Source: Thermoguttaceae bacterium (GTDB lineage Bacteria > Planctomycetota > Planctomycetia > Pirellulales > Thermoguttaceae). Taken from it: a stretch of DNA of 8,522 nt. Below are positions 1 through 6,891 of this stretch, piece by piece. The stretch's first letter is position 1. Each line of letters begins with the position of its first letter. The stretch covers positions 1 through 8,522 of the forward strand of contig JAQVID010000098.1 in assembly GCA_028695865.1 (NCBI GenBank), read 5' to 3'. Under the pieces are notes generated by a model that saw nothing but the letters and a program-made list of their open reading frames with translations, did not search any database and had not been told where the DNA came from. A program made the translations under genes and the position numbers.

Positions 1-1463
1 TTGTTTTCAGCAGCTTCGGACTGTTTGGTATACTCATTGTCTTCAAAAGAGGTCAATGTATTGGGAAGTGTTTTTTCAAGCAAGGAGTAAATATTGCGTT
101 TTGACAGAAGCGGTTGACCGGCATCGGCAAGGGAATTTTTTTCGATGAACGAAGTCAGGGCACTGAGTTGGAATGAGGAATCCAAATAGCTTGTATCGGC
201 ATGGTAACTGATTCGTTGAGCGGCGTCGCGGTTTGTTGCTCCAGCCCATATTGCGGCGTAAACAAGTTGCTCTTCAATAGCGCGCGATCCGGTTTGATCG
301 ATAGCCGCGACGCAGGCGGTTCCACTGGCAGCGCGAAGCTGAATCGCTTGTCCGGACGCGTTGGCTCCGGCTCCGTCGAGCAGTTCACGAATGGATGTGT
401 ATTTGAGAGACTGCTTCATTTCTTCTTTGGCTCGGCGCATTTCGGCCAGACCGACGCCGCTGGTTTCAAGCAGCGATACCGTAACCGGATGTTCACCACT
501 GGAGCGAGGCCAAATCGCGTCGCCCAAAAAGAAATCTTTGTCGGTTCGATCAGCATTGGAGACGGAAAGTGTTGGACTGGCGAAGTTCCACAAAGCTTTT
601 TTGTAGAGCGAATCGACTTGATACAGGCCAATAGCGATATGAGCGACATCCAGGAACGGCGGCTCTTGCCATTCGTGGAGTCCCAACTTGTTGACATTAC
701 AAACGGTTAGGGGGATGAAGTTGAGACGCCGCTGTTTGAAAGCGGGATAGACGACGTCTTTTGGGGGATACAGCAGGTCGAACTGAAGCCAGTCTTTTCG
801 AATAGACTTTCCTTCGATCAAAGCCTGATAGTATTCGCCATTGTGGTCGAGAGCCAAAACGCGATAGCAAGCGTGAGGTTCCCAAGATTTGTTTTTGGGT
901 TCGAATCTGAATTTGGATTCGTCCAGGAGAGCCCAGTTGAGCGTAGAACGACCATCGGCCCGGGATTGAATGGATTCACCGTCAAGAATGGACGCGGCCG
1001 GATATTCCGAGATGGAAAATCGCGGATTGAGTCCTTCGCAATCAGTGACAAGATCGAGCAGAAGGCCATACCGTCCGAACAGAACCTGATGAAAATTAAG
1101 TCGCCATTTGAGTCCTTTAAGTCCGTCGTTATGCAAGTTGCCATAGATGTCAATATCGCGCACTTCCCGTGGAGATTCATCGTCTGATGTCTCTCCGAAA
1201 GCGATATGGGGCGGATTCTTTTGCATGAGTCCGACCATGTCGTCAATGGTTGGCTTAAAGATATTTTCGAAGATTGCATAACGCTTGCGAAGTTCATACT
1301 GGGTCATGGACCTGTTCGGATTGGAATCGCAGTCCCGTTTTTCGCGGGCGGAAACCGGCAGGTATTCCCGGGCATCCGGACCATGCTTTATCGCTATGGT
1401 TCCTGTGTAACAATCGCGAACGGTGTCCCACAATTCACGTATTCTTCTGTAATGATAATTCAT
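1..1463 (-). CDS. DUF4055-type phage portal protein (3' end beyond window)
   Basis: Portal proteins form the dodecameric ring at one capsid vertex through which the terminase pumps DNA. Reading the minus strand from ATG at 1463 gives 487 codons with no stop, so the gene continues past position 1. I assign it to the DUF4055 portal family from the order of elements: an N-terminal region with DAREYLP (30-36), the stretch IFKPTIDDMVGLMQKNPP (68-85), LFGRYGLLLDL (128-138), IPLTVCNVNKLGL then EPPFLDVAHIAIGLYQ (250-282), a coiled-coil-like segment EMRRAKEEMKQSLK (341-354), and ASGQAIQLRAASG (369-381) before a helical C-terminus. The length already matches the family, so little is probably missing. 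The start overlaps the previous stop as ATGA and has AAGGA seven bases upstream. The family call rests on remembered family features and was not searched. It is the last visible gene of the packaging operon, after the terminase genes. Confidence 0.85.
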   Translation of the reverse strand, partial: MNYHYRRIRELWDTVRDCYTGTIAIKHGPDAREYLPVSAREKRDCDSNPNRSMTQYELRKRYAIFENIFKPTIDDMVGLMQKNPPHIAFGETSDDESPREVRDIDIYGNLHNDGLKGLKWRLNFHQVLFGRYGLLLDLVTDCEGLNPRFSISEYPAASILDGESIQSRADGRSTLNWALLDESKFRFEPKNKSWEPHACYRVLALDHNGEYYQALIEGKSIRKDWLQFDLLYPPKDVVYPAFKQRRLNFIPLTVCNVNKLGLHEWQEPPFLDVAHIAIGLYQVDSLYKKALWNFASPTLSVSNADRTDKDFFLGDAIWPRSSGEHPVTVSLLETSGVGLAEMRRAKEEMKQSLKYTSIRELLDGAGANASGQAIQLRAASGTACVAAIDQTGSRAIEEQLVYAAIWAGATNRDAAQRISYHADTSYLDSSFQLSALTSFIEKNSLADAGQPLLSKRNIYSLLEKTLPNTLTSFEDNEYTKQSEAAEN

Positions 1464-1918
1464 GACGCTTTCCTTTGTTTCTTTCTCGAATTGTAAAGAT
1501 TGCGAAGTCTGATGAAACGCCTCATACCCTGTTCTGTCCAGGCTATATTGCTCTGTTCGCACCACTGGCGATATTCTTTCAGGAGCAAATATCGCTTGAG
1601 GTATTCGCCGGTAAGTTCCGGCTCAAGTGAGTGGCACGGATGTTTATCGTCATCCGGTTCATCGTCTGATGTATGAACATAAACATCGCGAACGAACTCG
1701 ACGTACTTGAGTGAATAATCACAATCGCGTGCGATCATTTGCGGCGTTTGTCCCTGTTCCAGCAGGTCGATAATCACCTGTTTTTTTGTGTTCTTTCGAC
1801 ATTTGTTCGTTACATGGCGGCGGTGAATTCTTTTGCCGGGCGGGGGTGCCGGTGAAGTGTCGACGCGACGGGAATGTATTGCGTGATTGTTATTCGATTC
1901 GGTACTCATGTTAAACAA
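1460..1918 (-). CDS. Uncharacterised basic protein between large terminase and portal
   Basis: I do not recognise this protein. It has 152 residues if it starts at TTG 1918, or 149 from ATG 1909. TTG is favoured because AGGGAG lies about eight bases before it; the same sequence is some 17 bases before the ATG. The N-terminus is polar and low in complexity (SNNNH, APPPGKR). A helix-turn-helix-like stretch follows at about residues 45-75 (KKQVIIDLLEQGQTPQMIARD). Next come an acidic patch (SDDEPDDDK) and a C-terminal helical, strongly basic part (LKRYLLLKEYRQWCEQ, then RRFIRLRNLYNSRKKQRK). It overlaps the terminase stop by 8 bases and the portal start by 4, so it is translated with both. The position and basic character suggest a packaging or DNA-binding accessory factor, but that is inference. 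Confidence 0.75.
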   Translation of the reverse strand: MFNMSTESNNNHAIHSRRVDTSPAPPPGKRIHRRHVTNKCRKNTKKQVIIDLLEQGQTPQMIARDCDYSLKYVEFVRDVYVHTSDDEPDDDKHPCHSLEPELTGEYLKRYLLLKEYRQWCEQSNIAWTEQGMRRFIRLRNLYNSRKKQRKAS

Positions 1919-3215
1919 AGCTAAATCTCCCTATTTCCGTGGTACTGTTTTTTGTCAAATCGGTCAGGGCCCATACGAGCGCGTCCATACGATCGGGCGA
2001 TTGCTCTGAATCCAGACCGGTATATGAAATCATTTCGTTTTCGAGTTCGAGCAGTTCGCCCACATGATGAACGAGTCCTTGCTCATAAAGGGCGGCAATG
2101 GGTTCGGCGCGAACGATTTTCCCCCGGGTGGCGTGTACGGTTCTGACCGGAACGGTTTCGTCGATGTTGCGCAGCATGGAGACGACCAGATCGCCCCCTT
2201 GATTGACTTCGGCGACGATCCGATCGGCGTTGTATTGTCTCAAGGCGTGGACAACGCGTCGAGCCCATTCGACAGGCGTTCCGGGAAGAGAAGCGTCGTC
2301 AAGAATATAATAATGATATTTACCGCGATAGGCTTTTTTTCCGGCGACAACGATTCCGGTCAAGTCGCTTCGTTCGGAGGAAGTCACCGCGGGATCAACG
2401 CCGACGACAATGCGTTCAAGTTCGGGAGGGGCGGCGGTAATACGGTAGGGATCAATCATGGACGTACGCTTCCAAAGGGCGGTTTCGCGATCATCGGTCC
2501 ATCGTCCTTCAAGGAAACGTTCGCGAAGATTTCCCTTCATGGCTTCGAGTGTTTTATTGAGATATTCGGACGAAATGTTCGAAGCATTGTCTTTTGGATT
2601 CATTTGAAGCGAGACATAATCTTCGGGGAACAAAAGAGGGGTACGGTCCCCGGCGAGTTTCTCGACGAAAGTACGATAGACCCAATGACTTCGCGTCGTC
2701 GGATTGCAGTCGTAATAACATTTATTGCGCCATCCGTCAACCTTCATGGCCAGACGGGTTCTGGCGATTTCTACTGACTGGTGGGGAATTTGCGAAACTT
2801 CGTTGAAATAGATCAGTCCATATTCCTTGCCCAGGATTTTTTCTACACGGTCACTGTCGTCGAGTCCGCCGAACCAGATTTCGGACCCTTCATCAGTTCG
2901 GAAAAACAGATTGCTTTTGTTCAACATTTTTTCGAACGTTGCCCGATCCATACCGAGTCGCAATTCCAAAACCTTTGGGAACGTGTCCAGCAGGATCGAC
3001 TCGCGAACATCCTTTAAATACCGGCGAAGAATGGCGATACGAATGCCGGGAAACTTCATCGCGACCAGCACAATATTTGAGCAAATGACAAACGTTTTGC
3101 CTGACCGCGAGCCGCCGTAAAGCATGATATTGCCTGCCCGACCGTTTAGCATGGTCATTGCCTGACGTTGTACCCGTGTGTATGTGAACGACTTTTGCGT
3201 TTTTTTTCCGGTCAT
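1911..3215 (-). CDS. terL: Phage terminase large subunit (packaging ATPase and nuclease)
   Basis: The 434-residue protein has the two-domain layout of large terminases, the motors that cut concatemeric phage DNA and drive it into the capsid through the portal. The ATPase domain carries Walker A GGSRSGKT (34-41), a Walker B-like strand YGLIYFNEVSQI (132-143) with the catalytic Glu at 139, and a coupling motif YDCNPTT (168-174). The RNase H-like nuclease domain supplies its acidic residues in VGVDPA (Asp274), VAEVNQGG (Glu336) and SPDRMDAL (Asp408/Asp411). The length is normal and no key motif is broken. The residue before the Walker B Glu is Asn rather than Asp, which occurs in some terminase groups. 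ATG 3215 overlaps the small-terminase stop as ATGA, with GGAG nine bases upstream. The family call is firm; the phage type is not determined. Confidence 0.95.
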   Translation of the reverse strand: MTGKKTQKSFTYTRVQRQAMTMLNGRAGNIMLYGGSRSGKTFVICSNIVLVAMKFPGIRIAILRRYLKDVRESILLDTFPKVLELRLGMDRATFEKMLNKSNLFFRTDEGSEIWFGGLDDSDRVEKILGKEYGLIYFNEVSQIPHQSVEIARTRLAMKVDGWRNKCYYDCNPTTRSHWVYRTFVEKLAGDRTPLLFPEDYVSLQMNPKDNASNISSEYLNKTLEAMKGNLRERFLEGRWTDDRETALWKRTSMIDPYRITAAPPELERIVVGVDPAVTSSERSDLTGIVVAGKKAYRGKYHYYILDDASLPGTPVEWARRVVHALRQYNADRIVAEVNQGGDLVVSMLRNIDETVPVRTVHATRGKIVRAEPIAALYEQGLVHHVGELLELENEMISYTGLDSEQSPDRMDALVWALTDLTKNSTTEIGRFSFV

Positions 3216-3700
3216 GACAAATCACTCCGGGCAGGAAGAGTTGTGTCGTCAAGTTGTGTCTGCGATGAAAGATTCTGGTTTGGCGAAAGGACTGTTTCAT
3301 TGGCTTGGTTTTGTGGGAGCATAAGAGCTTCTTCCGGAGTGAGGACGACCTGGGGCATGGAGACATCGCTTACTTCGTGACGCAGAACATAGCCGCGATC
3401 TTTTCCGCGAGTTTCCAGATAAAAACGAATGAGTCGCGCATCGCCTTTGTCGATTCGTTCGAACATGCGGGCTTCTACGAAATCGAGAGCGGCTTCCCGG
3501 CACGCTTCAACTTGTCGAGCAAAGGCCGGATCGTTACGGACCCAGTCGCGGCATACTTGTTCGTCCACAGATTCAAGAGCGCAAGCCAGCGAGATAATGC
3601 CAAGTTTTTTGCGGAGCGTTACGAGAAAACGCTGTTTTGTTTCTTCTATAGTAGTAATAGGGGAATCGGTCCGTGACTGTTTCAGTTTTGTTTTCTTCAT
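3212..3700 (-). CDS. terS: Phage terminase small subunit-like DNA-binding protein
   Basis: Small terminases recognise the phage packaging site and hand the DNA to the large subunit. This 162-residue protein has the layout of the HTH-type small terminases: a helical N-terminal region (KQRFLVTLRKKLGIISLACAL, with a helix-turn-helix at about 25-55), DWVRNDPAFARQVEACREAALDF (52-74), typical of this group, a central helix ending in RLIRFYLETRGKDRGY (89-104), and a polar, Gln/Asn-rich tail. ATG 3700 is chosen because AAGGA lies five bases upstream; an in-frame TTG at 3727 would add nine residues but lacks such a site. It is the first gene of the packaging operon and overlaps terL by ATGA. The assignment rests on the HTH pattern plus position; specificity cannot be read from sequence. 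Confidence 0.8.
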   Translation of the reverse strand: MKKTKLKQSRTDSPITTIEETKQRFLVTLRKKLGIISLACALESVDEQVCRDWVRNDPAFARQVEACREAALDFVEARMFERIDKGDARLIRFYLETRGKDRGYVLRHEVSDVSMPQVVLTPEEALMLPQNQANETVLSPNQNLSSQTQLDDTTLPARSDLS

Positions 3701-3916
3701 TGTCTTCCTTTGACTGCTGAATGGCAAACGCGGGCCGAAGCGATATCAATCTGTTTCACTTGAGTTTGCGTATGACGCGACCTGAATTTTTTCTGTTCTC
3801 GGAAAGCAGAGAAAAACGAATCAGGAAAAGTGAAGTATCGGTAACAGCATATCGCCCCGACGACGTCAACCATCATACAGTCGCGCAGGGAAAATAAAAT
3901 AGCATGTCGGCAGAAC

Positions 3917-3934
3917 ACGGTCACATATGACCGT
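3917..3934. promoter_or_regulatory. Perfect 7-4-7 dyad, operator-like
   Basis: ACGGTCA, then CATA, then TGACCGT form an exact 18-base inverted repeat about 217 bases upstream of the small-terminase start and about 30 bases after the KaiC-like gene. The short central spacing fits a dimeric repressor site as well as a small hairpin. It shares three bases with the following stem-loop. No regulator gene is visible in the window, so the role is inferred from symmetry only. Confidence 0.35.
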
Positions 3935-3960
3935 TTGGTGTTGAAGAGCAACACCAAACG
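3932..3960 (-). terminator. Stem-loop just after the recA operon, possible terminator
   Basis: CGTTTGGTGTT and AACACCAAACG pair perfectly over 11 bases around a 7-base loop (GAAGAGC on the plus strand). The stem begins six bases after the TAA of the KaiC-like gene, where a transcription terminator or 3'-end stabiliser is expected. Read on the minus strand, no U-tract follows, so it is not a classic intrinsic terminator. It may separate the recA operon from the packaging operon, or protect the transcript end. Confidence 0.45.
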
Positions 3961-3966
3961 CGGGTT

Positions 3967-4851
3967 TTAGAGAAGTTTTATACCGGAGTCGTCAATTTCG
4001 TACGGAAGTATATCGTCCGGGCAGATACTGCCGCGGTGCTTACTGACATACATTGCTTTGCGAAAACGAATGCCGTCGCGAATGCGGCCCAAATAGATAA
4101 TCGTATTGGCTCCGGCCAGAAGATCGCCTTCTTCCATCGGCTTATCGATCATTGTTTCGAGCGAGCTTTCCGGCGAGGTATAAAGCACCATGCATCCGAG
4201 TCGACGACCATCGTACAAATGATTTTCAATCGTGCGTTCCCACGTGCGGTAATGTTGTCGGAACAGGTCCCGGGCAACCCACGACGGGTCTTTTTGCACA
4301 ATCTGATGATAAACATATTCCAGGAGTTCGAACTGAATCGAATCGCCTTGACGCGAAACCGGTTCAATTCCGTCCACGATGAACCGTCTTGTTCCGCGGA
4401 CAAAATTACCGAACAGGAAGGCAATGGTCGCGTCCAAATGACGTGTTAAATCGGACTTCCAGTCGAGCCATTCGTCGAAATCCAGATCGTGACGCGTGAC
4501 GCGTTTGCCTTGTCGTGAAAGCGCTTGAAAATAATCACCCAGCGGCATTTCCGGATCAAAGAAGGCCGCCGGATCGAACATGCCTCGGGGCAACTCCGGC
4601 GTTAAGGTCCAATTAAACATTCGCTTTGCGTAATCATCGTGATTTTGGGAATCACCCCGGGCCGTCATGTCCATAATGATTCCGCGACGACCGTCTTCTG
4701 TCAGACCCTGGTGCAAAAATTGCAATCCGAATTGTGTTTTGCCAATCCCGGAAGCGCCGACGAGAACCGTCATGGTACCCGGTACAAGTCCCCCGCCCAG
4801 TTTGTCGTCCAGACCGGGCACTCCTGTTGAAAGTCGTTGTAATGTTTCCAC
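3967..4851 (-). CDS. KaiC/RAD55-like RecA-superfamily ATPase
   Basis: A single RecA-fold ATPase domain of 294 residues from GTG 4851. It opens with the KaiC-family signature LSTGVPGLDDKLGGGLVPGT (7-26), followed by Walker A GASGIGKT (32-39) and Walker B RRFIVDG (155-161, Asp160). Near the end, YVSKHRGS (268-275) matches the Lys/Arg strand of KaiC and RAD55 proteins. The stretch that normally holds a Glu pair after strand 2 reads IIMDMTARGD (58-67), so the usual catalytic acid seems absent. Walker A and B are about 120 residues apart, a long gap rich in charged and aromatic residues. GTG has GAGG six bases upstream; TTG at 4863, overlapping the recA stop, is the alternative and would add four residues. 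It is almost certainly co-translated with recA. A role as a RecA partner or regulator is inference; circadian function is not implied. Confidence 0.85.
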   Translation of the reverse strand: METLQRLSTGVPGLDDKLGGGLVPGTMTVLVGASGIGKTQFGLQFLHQGLTEDGRRGIIMDMTARGDSQNHDDYAKRMFNWTLTPELPRGMFDPAAFFDPEMPLGDYFQALSRQGKRVTRHDLDFDEWLDWKSDLTRHLDATIAFLFGNFVRGTRRFIVDGIEPVSRQGDSIQFELLEYVYHQIVQKDPSWVARDLFRQHYRTWERTIENHLYDGRRLGCMVLYTSPESSLETMIDKPMEEGDLLAGANTIIYLGRIRDGIRFRKAMYVSKHRGSICPDDILPYEIDDSGIKLL

Positions 4852-4859
4852 GGATGACC

Positions 4860-5969
4860 TCAAAAATCTTCTTCTGAGGAGCTCTCGGCAGCGGGAGCAC
4901 TCGTCATGGTTGCGGTCAAATCTTCCGAGGAAATGGAATCCAGAACCAGCGTCTTGATTTCTTCAAGCAGTGCGGGGTCTTCCCGGAGCGCTTGGACCGA
5001 CTTGTCGCGACCCTGACCCAACTGACGTTCGCCATAACGGAACCAGGCCCCGGCCTTAATCACAATGCGTTTGGCGATTGCCAGGTCAAGCAGATCGCCT
5101 TCATAATTGATCCCGGACGCGTGAAGCATGTCGAACTCGGCGCAGCGGAACGGCGGCGCAACTTTGTTCTTGACGACTTTTGCTTTGACCTTTTGGCCAA
5201 TCACCTCGTCGCCCACTTTGATCTGACCGATACGTCGGACATCGATACGGCATGAGCAGTAGAATTTCAGGGCTCGCCCGCCAGGTGTCGTTTCCGGCGA
5301 GCCGAATATCACGCCGACTTTTTCACGTATTTGGTTAATGAAAATGACCGCCGTCTTGCTCTTGGCGATTGCTCCGGTCAGCTTTCGCAGCGATTGACTC
5401 ATGAGTCGGGCTTGAAGTCCGACGTGGGAGTCGCCTATTTCGCCCTGGAGTTCTTTTTCCGGTACGAGAGCGGCGACCGAATCGACCACGATAATATCGA
5501 CCGAATTCGTTTTGATGAGCATTTCGGTAATTCTCATTGCTTCTTCGCCACTGCTGGGTTGCGAGACGAGGAGCGATTCCAGATCGACGCCCAATCGTTT
5601 TGCCCAGCTCGGGTCAAGGGCATGTTCGGCATCGATAAAAGCGGCAATACCGCCCAGTTTTTGTGCTTGGGCAACCACATGAAGCGTCAGGGTCGTTTTA
5701 CCACTGGATTCAGGACCGAAAATTTCGATAATGCGGCCTCGCGGGATGCCATGCCCCCCCAGTGCCAGATCGAGTGAAATGGAGCCGGTCGAAATACCCG
5801 ACAAACTCGGCGTTCGATCCATACCCAGCGGCATAATCGCTCCTTCGCCGAACTGCTTTTCAATTTGACTGATCGCGTTTTTCAGTTCGGGATTCTTATC
5901 ATACATTTCTTCAATCGTTTTGGATGCTTTTTTCTCCGCCGCGTCCGCTTTACCCGCTTTTTTGGCCAT
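4860..5969 (-). CDS. recA: Recombinase RecA
   Basis: RecA polymerises on single-stranded DNA, carries out strand exchange and, in many bacteria, triggers LexA self-cleavage. The 369-residue protein is complete: an N-terminal polymerisation helix (LKNAISQIEKQFGEGAIMPLG, 29-49), Walker A GPESSGKTT (85-93), catalytic Glu115 in FIDAEHALDP, Walker B VDIIVVDSVAALVP (157-170), loop L2 region NQIREKVGVIFGSPETTPGG (212-231), then YCSCRIDVRRIG (237-248) and the C-terminal domain. The tail is acidic (SSSEEDF), as usual. It has a Lys/Ala-rich N-terminal extension of roughly 20 residues. ATG 5969 is chosen because AAGGA lies eight bases upstream and the family begins there; the frame stays open upstream to 6059, but that part is not RecA-like. 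The next gene begins within or just past the stop codon. Confidence 0.98.
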   Translation of the reverse strand: MAKKAGKADAAEKKASKTIEEMYDKNPELKNAISQIEKQFGEGAIMPLGMDRTPSLSGISTGSISLDLALGGHGIPRGRIIEIFGPESSGKTTLTLHVVAQAQKLGGIAAFIDAEHALDPSWAKRLGVDLESLLVSQPSSGEEAMRITEMLIKTNSVDIIVVDSVAALVPEKELQGEIGDSHVGLQARLMSQSLRKLTGAIAKSKTAVIFINQIREKVGVIFGSPETTPGGRALKFYCSCRIDVRRIGQIKVGDEVIGQKVKAKVVKNKVAPPFRCAEFDMLHASGINYEGDLLDLAIAKRIVIKAGAWFRYGERQLGQGRDKSVQALREDPALLEEIKTLVLDSISSEDLTATMTSAPAAESSSEEDF

Positions 5970-6013
5970 GGTCTGTTTCCTTACATTGGTGATGAACTGA
6001 TGTTGTGTTCCGG

Positions 6014-6042
6014 ATTCATTTCTTTTCGAGCAGGAAATGAAT
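6014..6042. promoter_or_regulatory. recA: Perfect 9-bp inverted repeat in the recA leader
   Basis: ATTCATTTC and GAAATGAAT form an exact inverted repeat around an 11-base spacer, 45 bases ahead of the recA start codon. It could be an operator for an SOS-type repressor or a leader hairpin. It does not match the E. coli (CTGT-N8-ACAG) or Bacillus (GAAC-N4-GTTC) LexA boxes. A second, weaker dyad, CACGCA/TGCGTG, lies at 6088-6105. I found no clear -35/-10 pair here. Confidence 0.35.
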
Positions 6043-6113
6043 AAAAAAGTGCTGTACAAGCTGTGTTGTTTGCGTAAGTTATGTAAACACGCACGACGTT
6101 GCGTGGTTTGTCA

Positions 6114-6321
6114 TAATGCGTAATATGCGTAATATTGCGACATTGTGAAATATGTAATACTGCTTAATATGCGTAATATCGTGACACTGCGTGATGTGTG
6201 TAATATCGTAATATGCCGCGTAATACGTGTAATATTGTGATACCGCTTAATGTGTGTAATGTTGTGATACCGCTTAATGTGTGTAATGTTGTGAAGCTGC
6301 TTAATGTGTGTAATATTGTAA
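6114..6321. repeat. 27-bp tandem minisatellite upstream of recA
   Basis: Seven full units of 27 bases and one shortened unit (6141-6157, 17 bases) lie head to tail: 6114-6140, 6158-6184, 6185-6211, 6214-6240, 6241-6267, 6268-6294 and 6295-6321, with two extra bases at 6212-6213. The shared core is ccgcttaatgtgtgtaat followed by a variant of rttgtga. Units 6241-6267 and 6268-6294 are identical; those nearer recA are increasingly diverged. Units abut directly, so this is not a CRISPR array. The period is a multiple of three and the minus strand stays open through it, giving a nine-residue repeat (HNITHIKRY), but I see no protein with a usable identity. It lies between about 145 and 350 bases ahead of recA. 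Confidence 0.9.
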
Positions 6322-6891
6322 TATACTGTCTGTTCGCCGCGTTTCGGCGGTACGATTATCAAGAACAGCTTATCTCTGGTGGTTCGTAACACGTTAATCG
6401 CTTGTTCCTTTGGGGGAGCAAGACAGGCTTGGGCGTCTGATATGTGAGGATATTCACGAGACGTCCGCTGGCAGTCCTGTCTGTCAAACATTTCGGACAG
6501 CTCCTGAAATTAAAGTGCTGCTGACCACTGGCAAGAACAGCATACCACGTTTTGGCACTCGTTGCAATTGCCATCGGTCAGATTTTGGCTTTTTTTGGGC
6601 AAGCAAGGCATTCTGGCCGGGCAAGTGGGCACATTTATCTGTTTGTCGCACAGAAAAAGTATTTTGAGAACCGGTCCTTCCTGACAGAGGGAATCCGGAC
6701 GCGTTATGAAATAGAGTGGCCTGTATGGCAAAAAACAGCTTTACGGGGCTCATGGAGGCAAAAACAAACGCGATCAAACTTTCGGGCACATCCTGCCTGT
6801 TTCGAAGCCTGTTTCTAAAAATACTCGTCCATCCATGACCATACAGGATGAATCAAGGGGAAAGTGTGCTGTTCGTACCGCAAGAGACGTA

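Larger units (their letters stand above)
3701..3966. other. Gap between recA operon and packaging operon
   Basis: This 266-base stretch holds no convincing gene. Besides the two dyads listed separately, an imperfect hairpin can be drawn at 3781-3825: CCTGA pairs with TCAGG and TTTTTCT with AGAAAAA, with an internal loop. It must contain the promoter for the packaging genes if they are not read through from recA, but I found no good -35/-10 pair; the best -10-like element reads TATGAT on the minus strand, without a matching -35. Packaging sites often lie in or next to terS, so this gap is also a candidate pac/cos region, by inference only. Confidence 0.5.

Noticed and set aside
201..710. 169-codon plus-strand frame
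   Set aside because: It is antisense to the portal gene, whose minus frame is open throughout and family-like.
2064..2777. 237-codon plus-strand frame
   Set aside because: It is antisense to the large terminase, which has all its motifs in the other strand. The length is a by-product of the terminase codon pattern.
3697..3957. 86-codon minus-strand frame ahead of the small terminase
   Set aside because: It starts at TTG inside the stem-loop, has no ribosome binding site or recognisable domain, and crosses the intergenic dyads. Its end overlaps the well-supported terS start.
5970..6059. Upstream extension of RecA by 30 residues
   Set aside because: The added residues are not RecA-like, while ATG 5969 has a good ribosome binding site and the expected family N-terminus.
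6045..6065. LexA-like box near CTGTACAAGCTGT
   Set aside because: The half-sites are in direct, not inverted, order and the spacing does not match the E. coli or Bacillus consensus.
6114..6321. Possible CRISPR array or plasmid-type iterons
   Set aside because: Units abut without spacers and diverge gradually, which excludes CRISPR. There is no replication initiator gene or DnaA-box cluster to support an origin.
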